Of a stretch of DNA of 64,000 nt, positions 1-5,476 are shown one piece after another. Position 1 is the first letter of the stretch. Each line of letters starts with the position of its first letter. The notes beneath the pieces are model-generated. The model did not search any database. It had not been told where the DNA came from and saw nothing but the letters and a program-made list of their open reading frames with translations. The position numbers and the translations under genes are program-made. Source of the stretch: DASUNQ01 sp035536455 (GTDB lineage: Bacteria; Acidobacteriota; Thermoanaerobaculia; Multivoradales; UBA5704); assembly GCA_035536455.1 (NCBI GenBank), contig DATLOC010000009.1:1-64000 (forward strand). The letters are read 5' to 3'.

Positions 1-310
1 CTCTGGGCCTCGGGAAGCTTCCCGAGCAGCTGCGGAAGCTTCCTCCGGGTCTCGGAAAGCTTCCCGAGCGGCTCCGGAAGCTTCCTTTCCTCCTCCGGAA
101 GCTTCCCGACCGAGTCCGGAAGCTTCCTCTCGACCTCGGGAAGCTTCTCGAGCAGGTACGGAAGCTTCCCGTCCGCCTTCGGAAGCTTGCCGGCCGGGTC
201 CGGAAGCCTCCTCTCGGCCTGGAGAAGCTTTCCGAGCTGCTACGGGAGTTTCCTCTGCATCTCGGGAAGCGGCCCGACGGGTACGAAGCCTTCCCGTCGC
301 CCCCAGACCC
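1..310. repeat. 21-bp phased array of GGAAGCTTCC-type palindromes
   Basis: A short palindrome, best copies GGAAGCTTCC, recurs every 21 bp. Its AAGCTT-like centres begin at 15, 36, 57, 78, 99, 120, 141, 162, 183, 204, 225, 246 and 267, with a shifted copy near 286. Flanks vary between units, so only the core and the spacing are conserved; copies degrade towards the right. The array runs off the left edge of the window. Because 21 bp is seven codons, frame 1 is open from base 1 to 408 and would encode a Gly-Ser-Phe-Pro/Leu heptad peptide. The array at 24756-25015 has a 20-bp period, which would break such a frame, so I favour non-coding DNA. There are no unique spacers between units, so this is not a CRISPR. 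Confidence 0.85.
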
Positions 311-486
311 CTCCCGAGAGGCCTCGTAGGCTTCCTCTGGCCGGGACGCTTCGCGCCACTCTGGCGCCGGCCACCGCCCAGGCATGTTCAGAGCCGCTGC
401 TTAGATGACGCTTCCTCGCCGCAAGAAGCTTGTGGCCCCCTCTCCTGCTATAGTCTGCTAATCAACTGAGAGGCCACACGCACGGA

Positions 487-585
487 GCCTTAGGGTTATC
501 CAGGCACCGGAGCATAGACGCCACGCACCGGCCGGCTATGCAGCCATACACCAGCCCGAAGGTGCCGTCGAAACAGAGGTTAGGC
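487..585 (+). other. Possible degenerate attC site
   Basis: The right end carries the integron core GTTAGGC (579-585). An imperfect hairpin precedes it: GGCACC (503-508) pairs with GGTGCC (561-566) and GCATAG (512-517) pairs with CTATGC (536-541). The expected left box is only a partial match (GCCTTAG, 487-493). It precedes the SEC-C cassette at the place where the previous cassette's attC should lie. It is weaker than the three sites further right. The rest of 311-649 shows no convincing gene; a TTGACA hexamer at 619-624 is the only promoter-like element I see. Confidence 0.4.
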
Positions 586-649
586 GTCGCCTGGTCTCTC
601 GGAGAACGAAAGCGCACTTTGACAAGGGTTGACGGGCGCCTGATTGTCG

Positions 650-1117
650 ATGAGCGAGTTGCTAACCTTTTTCTTCAGCGGCCTCGGCGCCACAGTGGTT
701 GGCGTGCTGCTCGCACACTGGCTTTCGAGGGCGCGCAGGGCCTCGCTGACGTCCGATTCCAGACCCGCGATTCAGCCTTCAGCTCACGCCGGTTCGGGTA
801 GCCCTCTTGACGCTCGGGTGATCGCACCGGTAGGTGGCGAGGTGTCTCAGCCGCAAGCTCATGCGCCGAAGCTGATGCCAGATCCTGACATGCCCGTCTG
901 GGCCATCGGTCCTGGCAATGCTTATACACCCCTTAACGAGTCGGCACGAGCTCACGATGCACATCTCGGTACATCGACGTCGACGCGCCATCCTGATTGG
1001 GGGCCGAGGATCGGTCGAAACGACCCTTGCCCATGCGGCAGTGGTCGCAAGTTCAAGAAGTGCCACGGCGCCGCTATTACGTTGGCGCCCAACTCAAGCA
1101 CTAGAGCGGACGGCTGA
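650..1117 (+). CDS. Small membrane-anchored SEC-C motif protein
   Basis: A 155-residue protein. Residues about 6-26 form one hydrophobic segment, a probable N-terminal membrane anchor. A Pro/Ser-rich linker follows, then a C-terminal SEC-C zinc-binding motif at about 122-140 (GRNDPCPCGSGRKFKKCHG). In SecA and many small proteins this motif binds zinc and mediates protein contacts. ATG 650 is preferred; an in-frame TTG lies two codons upstream at 644. The stop codon falls inside the attC hairpin at 1087-1146, as is usual for integron cassette genes. A membrane-anchored SEC-C protein could link a partner to the membrane, but no specific function can be assigned. Confidence 0.75.
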   Translation: MSELLTFFFSGLGATVVGVLLAHWLSRARRASLTSDSRPAIQPSAHAGSGSPLDARVIAPVGGEVSQPQAHAPKLMPDPDMPVWAIGPGNAYTPLNESARAHDAHLGTSTSTRHPDWGPRIGRNDPCPCGSGRKFKKCHGAAITLAPNSSTRADG

Positions 1118-1146
1118 AGCCGCCGCTCAGTGCCGATCCGTTGGGC
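1087..1146 (+). other. attC-like integron recombination site 1
   Basis: The ends are GCCCAAC (1087-1093) and GTTGGGC (1140-1146), perfect complements that fit the attC R boxes RYYYAAC and GTTRRRY. Between them the strand folds almost completely: GCACT (1098-1102) with AGTGC (1129-1133), GAGCGG (1104-1109) with CCGCTC (1123-1128), and CGGCT (1111-1115) with AGCCG (1118-1122). Two single unpaired A residues (1103, 1110) match the extrahelical bases that integron integrases read in folded attC. Total length is 60 nt, within the known range. Cleavage would be expected between G1140 and T1141. Confidence 0.8.
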
Positions 1147-1209
1147 GTCACGGGAAAGTGAGCGGGAAAGGGAGGCAATGAGAACTTCCAGGTTGAACGG
1201 AGGTACTTG

Positions 1210-1602
1210 ATGAAGGACGTATTCGAGAGGCTGAAAAGCGTCGTGTCGAGGGCTCAGAAGTTTGTGCTGAATAGCGGCAACGACTATCGAGGTCCAGTGA
1301 ACCCAGTGGGACTCTGTCGGCAAATCGACAACCATCGTAACCGCAGCAGGGACTTCCTCGTTTTGGCCGAACACGTACCACTTGAGTTTACGTTGATACC
1401 CGATGGTAGCGAGCCATTCCCGACTGGTGTGGTCCTCATTCCTCTCGACGATGACCTTAACTTCGTGAGCTGGGATCCTCAAACGGCAACTGTGATGAAA
1501 TTGTCTTCCCTTCAGTGGTGTTCGGACGGAACGATCGAAGCAGCCTGCTTGGAGAATACGGGACGAAACTTTACTTGGGAAGTTCTCTACAAAGAACACT
1601 GA
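1210..1602 (+). CDS. Hypothetical cassette protein, 130 aa
   Basis: A 130-residue soluble protein with no signal peptide and no recognised domain. The N-terminus is helical and charged, followed by probable beta-rich sequence. ATG 1210 sits about 7 nt behind a GGAGG (1199-1203); a TTG at 1207 would be too close to it. Base composition is visibly less GC-rich than the chromosome outside this region. It is the first gene of the putative cassette spanning about 1141-1877. Function is unknown. Confidence 0.6.
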   Translation: MKDVFERLKSVVSRAQKFVLNSGNDYRGPVNPVGLCRQIDNHRNRSRDFLVLAEHVPLEFTLIPDGSEPFPTGVVLIPLDDDLNFVSWDPQTATVMKLSSLQWCSDGTIEAACLENTGRNFTWEVLYKEH

Positions 1603-1624
1603 CCGAATTCGGGAGATTCAAAAA

Positions 1625-1765
1625 ATGGCACAGAGAGTCTGCGACAATTGCGGCCATCACAAGGATGTCTATGGCGGCAAGACTTGCTCAAAGAGCCACT
1701 TCATCTGCAAAAATTGTGCATGGGGGCACGCACACTGCCCTCTCTGCGGTCATACGCTTCGCTAG
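1625..1765 (+). CDS. 46-aa Cys/His-rich putative zinc-ribbon protein
   Basis: A small gene lying 22 nt after the preceding stop codon. The 46-residue product has seven cysteines and six histidines. They include CDNCGHH (6-12), C21, H25, and closely spaced C28/C31/C38/C41 pairs (CKNC, CPLC). This is the pattern of a small protein that folds around one or two zinc ions. GGGAG upstream at about 1610-1614 is a plausible ribosome site. It is probably a nucleic-acid- or protein-binding micro-zinc protein; the partner is unknown. The regular CxxC spacing makes a chance open frame unlikely. Confidence 0.6.
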   Translation: MAQRVCDNCGHHKDVYGGKTCSKSHFICKNCAWGHAHCPLCGHTLR

Positions 1766-1782
1766 CGCTGGAGGTGAAGGCT

Positions 1783-1866
1783 ATGCTGACCTACAAGGTG
1801 GGGAGGAGGTTCCGCGAGAGACGCCCAACTCGCAGGCCTCAAGCGGACAGCTACGCTGCCGCTTAG
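1783..1866 (+). CDS. Possible 27-aa basic peptide
   Basis: A 27-codon frame starting 7-8 nt after a strong GGAGGTG element (1769-1775). It is Arg-rich in the middle (GRRFRERRPTRRP). The stop lies inside the attC hairpin at 1823-1883, so part of the reading frame is imposed by the recombination site. The ribosome site argues for translation; the short length argues for caution. No function is proposed. Confidence 0.3.
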   Translation: MLTYKVGRRFRERRPTRRPQADSYAAA

Positions 1867-1883
1867 GCTGATCCCCGTTGGGC
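1823..1883 (+). other. attC-like integron recombination site 2
   Basis: Boxes GCCCAAC (1823-1829) and GTTGGGC (1877-1883) are identical to those of site 1. The inner stem is GCCT (1836-1839)/AGGC (1865-1868), AAGCGG (1841-1846)/CCGCTT (1859-1864) and CAGC (1848-1851)/GCTG (1855-1858). Single unpaired bases C1840 and A1847 sit at the same relative places as in site 1. Length is 61 nt. The repeated architecture in a non-homologous context supports a shared recombination function. Confidence 0.8.
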
Positions 1884-1927
1884 GGCTTTAACCTCCCGAG
1901 GAACCACGCAAGCACCCGGAAGGACTT

Positions 1928-2593
1928 ATGGAGCCAAGAGTTCTTAAGGAAATCATCGCGGTTATCAGGACCGAGCAGGATAGGAGAGAGTCGCTGTTGA
2001 GAGACATGGATCCCGAAGTTGCCTACGACCAGTGGATCTTCCGCGATGAACCGCTCGTCAACGAGATCTGCCTCATGCTTCTGGTGACTTTGCGACATCA
2101 AGTCGAGCGGGACCTGGTTGAGCTTGCCGCCCTAGCTCAAGACGGGGGGAAGCCCATTGGCGGCCCAGATTATGAGGGGCGTATAGAGCAGTTACGGCGG
2201 CACAATAAGGCAGGCAAGAATGTTGGTTGGAAGTGGGCTGACATACGGACAACCCTGAACCTGCAGTCTTACGTGCCTACGCCCGAGGGTCAGGCCATGG
2301 AGGCTCTTCACCTTCTGACCAATTCATACAAGCATGATCCCTCAGTAGAGCCGTCAGAGGAGTTGAAGAGCCTTCTAAATCTTCCTGCAGTCCCGTACGC
2401 CCCTCTGCCGGAGAGTAATCTCTTCCGCGAGAAGCTGGCCGCCTTCCTCGGCCTGCCAGGAGACGCACTGTACTCAGGTATCGTCGAGCACTTGATAGCA
2501 GCGGCGACCCAGTACGTCACAACTATTAAGGGCCAGACGAAGCTAAGCAAAGTTAAGCGGGGCCCAGCACCACTGGACAAGTTTGCACACTAA
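1928..2593 (+). CDS. Hypothetical helical cassette protein, 221 aa
   Basis: A 221-residue, mostly helical cytoplasmic protein with ATG at 1928 behind AAGGA (1919-1923). There is no membrane segment. Residues about 130-136 read NSYKHD, reminiscent of the Asn/Lys-His signatures in some HEPN-like helical proteins. I see no complete catalytic motif and do not claim membership. Alone in the putative cassette 1878-2673, with attC-like site 3 starting 18 nt after the stop. Codon use is less GC-rich than the chromosome. Function unknown; cassette proteins of this kind are often defence- or stress-related. Confidence 0.6.
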   Translation: MEPRVLKEIIAVIRTEQDRRESLLRDMDPEVAYDQWIFRDEPLVNEICLMLLVTLRHQVERDLVELAALAQDGGKPIGGPDYEGRIEQLRRHNKAGKNVGWKWADIRTTLNLQSYVPTPEGQAMEALHLLTNSYKHDPSVEPSEELKSLLNLPAVPYAPLPESNLFREKLAAFLGLPGDALYSGIVEHLIAAATQYVTTIKGQTKLSKVKRGPAPLDKFAH

Positions 2594-2611
2594 TGACTCA
2601 TGCTCCGAGCC

Positions 2612-2679
2612 GCCCAACCCTCCCCTGCACCAGACAGCCGGCTTCGCCGGCCGCCGGTGAGGGGCAAGAAACGTTGGCC
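2612..2679 (+). other. attC-like integron recombination site 3
   Basis: Left box GCCCAAC (2612-2618) and right box GTTGGCC (2673-2679). The right box has one departure from GTTRRRY. The interior folds as CCCCT (2622-2626)/AGGGG (2660-2664), CACC (2628-2631)/GGTG (2656-2659) and GCCGGC (2637-2642)/GCCGGC (2646-2651) with a TTC loop, and G2627 unpaired. It separates the 221-aa gene from the AlbA-domain gene, where a cassette boundary is expected. Confidence 0.65.
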
Positions 2680-2746
2680 GACTCTGGAGGTCAAGCTGCG
2701 CGAACAAAAGCAGACTAACTAAAAGGTATGTACCAGTCGGGCTCGC

Positions 2747-4126
2747 TTGGGGTGCCTCTTGGACGAAATAACGTCTTATGACGACATAAGCTCATGGCTC
2801 GCCGCACACCAGACCCTCTGGCGGCTTGATGAGTTCCGCTCGCTCAGTCGCTTTCATGCCTGCATCGATGCGGCAGATGTCAAAATTGAAAACAAGACTT
2901 GTACGAAAGAGCCTATCGACCCAGATGGGTTAACGGACTTTGTACGGAAGGAACTAACATCATTCGGCTGTGAAGTTGGGGCCGATGTCCCTCGCTGGTG
3001 GGTTTTCGCTCGCGAACCGAATGTCCCAGAATTCTGGAACGGGACGAAGCAACTGTTTCCGATAGCACAGAGGCTGGTGCGCTCGGCAGAAAGGCTTTGT
3101 CGCAGGCCAGCGCCCAACTACGAGCATATCATCCAAGAGTTAGCCGCTTTCCTTCGGAGCCACGCGAGTGAAATCGAATCCTTCCTAGCGTATGCCGATC
3201 ATCTCTCCGCAAAGCATAAGCTTGCGCCAGCAATTCTATTCAGCTATGCGGTCTGGGGAAGCACTAAACGCGGTGATCGGACACTAGACGGGTGCACTGC
3301 AAAGGGGGCCACAAGACTTCGCCTTGCCGGGGAGATGGCACTTGGCATTCACACGTCGAATGGTCCGACACTATTCAGGGTGTGGATGGACCTGCTTGAC
3401 GAAGCCTACGAAGCGGCAGGGGAAGAAGGGTATCCCTGGGTTTCGGCGTCACCATTACTCCACATGGTTCAGATACGTATCCGCGAAAACGTCGTCGCCT
3501 ATTTCACAGAACTGCGGGATTCGCTTCGACATATTGATACCCTCTGTCAAGAGTTCCTGCAGCGCGAATACCTCTATGCTGACGACCGTTTTGCAATACG
3601 CCTTCTGAAAAAGATATCCGGCCAGAAATCAACAGTCGAAAATGATCTATGGGATATCAAGGAGGCGCTCGGGATGTGGTCCGCGCAACAGCCCCACAAA
3701 GAAGCTGCTACAATCGAGTTTGTTGAGGATGTCGCCGCATTCGCGAACAACCGGGGCGGCGTTCTAATCATCGGTGTAACTAACGATACGCATGAAATCG
3801 TTGGCGTGGACAAGCCGGAGAACCGCATCAAGAAGATTGAGGCGGTGATACGGAAGTACGCTGATGCACCGATCGTAGATTTTGCACGCGTCCGCGCCGT
3901 ACCTTTCGCTGGCGTGACAAGGCCCTGTATCATCATAGTAGTGGGGAGAACCGACACACCGATTGGTGTACGTCAGCCAAACAACAACTATTCTTACCCG
4001 CTTCGCGTGGGTTCCGGGAAAGAGCGTGTGTCGCAAAAGCAGATATCGGCGACGAAAGCCCACATGAAGGGAACAGAATTCAAATTCGCGTCGGAACTCG
4101 AGGCGTGGGTGTCTGATGTCGTGTGA
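2747..4126 (+). CDS. Protein with C-terminal AlbA_2/Schlafen-like domain
   Basis: A 459-residue protein. Residues about 1-310 are unassigned and largely helical. From about 323 the sequence FVEDVAAFANNRGG, then VLIIGV, matches the AlbA_2 (Schlafen/'AAA_4') putative nucleic-acid-binding domain, which continues to about 440. Such domains occur in bacterial regulators and in phage-defence proteins, often with extra partner domains. The start is uncertain. TTG 2747 is the first usable in-frame codon after an upstream stop (2720-2722), while an ATG at 2728 is out of frame. Base composition is less GC-rich than the chromosome. It is the last gene before the cassette-like region ends; a defence role is an inference. 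Confidence 0.65.
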   Translation: MGCLLDEITSYDDISSWLAAHQTLWRLDEFRSLSRFHACIDAADVKIENKTCTKEPIDPDGLTDFVRKELTSFGCEVGADVPRWWVFAREPNVPEFWNGTKQLFPIAQRLVRSAERLCRRPAPNYEHIIQELAAFLRSHASEIESFLAYADHLSAKHKLAPAILFSYAVWGSTKRGDRTLDGCTAKGATRLRLAGEMALGIHTSNGPTLFRVWMDLLDEAYEAAGEEGYPWVSASPLLHMVQIRIRENVVAYFTELRDSLRHIDTLCQEFLQREYLYADDRFAIRLLKKISGQKSTVENDLWDIKEALGMWSAQQPHKEAATIEFVEDVAAFANNRGGVLIIGVTNDTHEIVGVDKPENRIKKIEAVIRKYADAPIVDFARVRAVPFAGVTRPCIIIVVGRTDTPIGVRQPNNNYSYPLRVGSGKERVSQKQISATKAHMKGTEFKFASELEAWVSDVV

Positions 4127-4266
4127 AGCACCAAATAGGTGCCACCTAAAAAGAGGTCTCCTTTGGCTTAAACTCAGCTCACTTCAGACCTCCTTTGGTG
4201 CCGCACTGCCAGGTAAGTAGAGACGCTCCGTTGAGCGGAGGTGGTGTTAGCTGCTCGGCACCTCCG
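4127..4266. other. Structured gap at the end of the cassette region
   Basis: No gene seen. It holds a 7-bp inverted repeat GGTGCCG (4197-4203)/CGGCACC (4256-4262), an inner CTCCG/CGGAG hairpin at about 4227-4240, and ACCTCC (4188-4193)/GGAGGT (4237-4242). A GTTAGCT (4246-4252) could be a decayed attC right box with GCTTAAAC near 4167 as its partner, but the fit is poor. This is where plus-strand accessory genes meet the minus-strand chromosomal operon. Confidence 0.35.
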
Positions 4267-4476
4267 CTACGCTCCGGCGCCAAACTGCTTGCTCCGAAGA
4301 TCTTCCGAGATCCGCCCGGCGGCCTCGCCGATGATCTCGATCCGGCGTTCCAGCGAGAGGCGCAGGTTCTCGTCCGCGACGTACTGCTCGAAGGTTAGGC
4401 CACGGGTCGCGCGCATCACCCCACGCGCTGCTTGAAGCATCTCCCAGAGATGGACCGCATCGCGCTCATGCGGCAT
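4267..4476 (-). pseudogene. hepT: Truncated HepT-like toxin (DUF86)
   Basis: Only 69 residues remain of a family normally about 110-140 long. The retained part matches the HepT/DUF86 N-terminus: residues 1-20 MPHERDAVHLWEMLQAARGV, then a typical IEIIGEAAGRIS segment. The C-terminal half, which carries the catalytic HEPN RX4-6H motif, is missing. The frame ends in a short unrelated tail just inside the border with the accessory region. It overlaps the upstream nucleotidyltransferase gene by 11 nt, the usual arrangement for MntA/HepT pairs. The toxin is predicted inactive. Confidence 0.7.
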
Positions 4477-4768
4477 AGATGACCTGTTTGGTCGCCAGGA
4501 TCTCCTGTTGCAGGAAGGGATTGCGCAGCCCCTTCTGCTCGACGAGGTCCACTTCCCGCCCGAAGAGGTCCCGCAGCTCCTGGCGCATCCGCGAGAGGTC
4601 CCAGAGGGTCCAGAGAGCGTCGGCCTCGAAGGTCACGAGGACGTCGATGTCGCTCTCGGGCTGAAAGCCCCCGCGGACGGCCGAGCCGAAAAGCGCCAGC
4701 TCCTGCACCTGCCAGCGGCGGCAAAGGTCCTGGAGCTGGTCCGGTGCGATCTGCACGGCAGCGTCCAT
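4466..4768 (-). CDS. mntA: MntA-type nucleotidyltransferase antitoxin
   Basis: A 100-residue minimal nucleotidyltransferase. The motif GSAVRGG (28-34) followed by DID (40-42) is the GSX10DxD signature of the pol-beta-like family, and a further acidic residue follows near 75. In MntA/HepT modules this enzyme AMPylates the HEPN toxin and silences it. Here the toxin gene downstream is truncated, so the enzyme has probably lost its target. ATG 4768 is chosen because it begins 14 nt after the ABC ATPase stop; upstream starts would run into that gene. It could be co-transcribed with the operon upstream. Confidence 0.75.
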   Translation of the reverse strand: MDAAVQIAPDQLQDLCRRWQVQELALFGSAVRGGFQPESDIDVLVTFEADALWTLWDLSRMRQELRDLFGREVDLVEQKGLRNPFLQQEILATKQVIYAA

Positions 4769-4782
4769 CTCTGCCTGCCAGT

Positions 4783-5475
4783 CTAGCGGACTCGCTCGCG
4801 CTCCCCCTCGCCTTCTCCGGCGATCCACCCATCCAACAGCTGCACCACCCGGTTCCCGTACTCGGCGTTCTTCTCGGAGTGCGTCACCTGGATGATCGTG
4901 GTGCCTTCGTCGTTGAGGCGCTTGAAGAGCTTCATGATCTCTTCGGCTTGGGCGGAGTGGAGGTTGCCGGTGGGCTCGTCGGCTAGGAGCAGCGCCGGGT
5001 TGCCGATGACCGCCCGTGCCACGCCGACGAGCTGCTGCTGGCCGCCGGAGAGCTGGCTGGGGAAGAGGTCTTTCTTGCCGACGATCTGGAAGCGGTCGAG
5101 GGCCTCGGCGACCATCGCCTGGCGCTGCGACTTGGGGATGGAGCGGTAGGAGAGGGGGAGCTCCAGGTTCTCGTAGACGGTCAGGTTGTCGAGCAGGTGG
5201 TAGCTCTGAAAGACGAAGCCGATCTCCTGCTTGGCGAGCTCCTGGCGCCGCTTCTGGGGGAGCGTGTGCACGGCCTGGTCGCGGAGGTGGTACTCGCCGG
5301 TCCAGGCGCCGTCGAGCATGCCGAGGATGGAGAGGAGCGTCGTCTTCCCCGACCCCGAGGGGCCCATGACGGTGACGAACTCCCCCTCCGCGACGTCGAG
5401 GTCGATGCGCCGCAGGACGTAGGTGGTGAGCGGCCCGGTGCGGTAGGCGCGCTCGACGTTGCGCAGGCGGATCAC
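4783..5475 (-). CDS. LolD/MacB-type ABC ATPase, atypical motifs
   Basis: A 230-residue ATP-binding subunit. Walker A GPSGSGKTT is near 39-47, Q-loop GFVFQSYHL near 87-95, signature LSGGQQQLVGVAR near 142-154, Walker B LLLADEPTGN near 162-171, and switch His in VTHS near 198-201. Two positions depart from the family norm. The Arg after LSGGQQQ is Leu, and the D-loop Asp is His (NLHS instead of NLDS). The latter normally helps couple the two ATP sites. It begins 1 nt after the ADOP permease and would energise it. The second ATPase of the operon (14595-15344) has the canonical residues, so this copy may be a divergent duplicate. Confidence 0.9.
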   Translation of the reverse strand: MIRLRNVERAYRTGPLTTYVLRRIDLDVAEGEFVTVMGPSGSGKTTLLSILGMLDGAWTGEYHLRDQAVHTLPQKRRQELAKQEIGFVFQSYHLLDNLTVYENLELPLSYRSIPKSQRQAMVAEALDRFQIVGKKDLFPSQLSGGQQQLVGVARAVIGNPALLLADEPTGNLHSAQAEEIMKLFKRLNDEGTTIIQVTHSEKNAEYGNRVVQLLDGWIAGEGEGERERVR

Positions 5476-5476
5476 G

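Noticed and set aside
1..408. Open frame with a Gly-Ser-Phe-Pro/Leu heptad repeat
   Set aside because: The heptads follow from the 21-bp period. Similar openness occurs in other frames of such arrays, and the related 20-bp array cannot be coding.
538..801. 87-residue plus-strand frame before the SEC-C gene
   Set aside because: No ribosome site, no domain, and it overlaps both the possible attC site and the SEC-C gene in another frame.
4127..4266. A firm fourth attC site after the AlbA_2 gene
   Set aside because: A GTTAGCT box and pairing segments exist, but the left box has an extra base and the right box breaks the consensus, so it is only listed as a structured gap.
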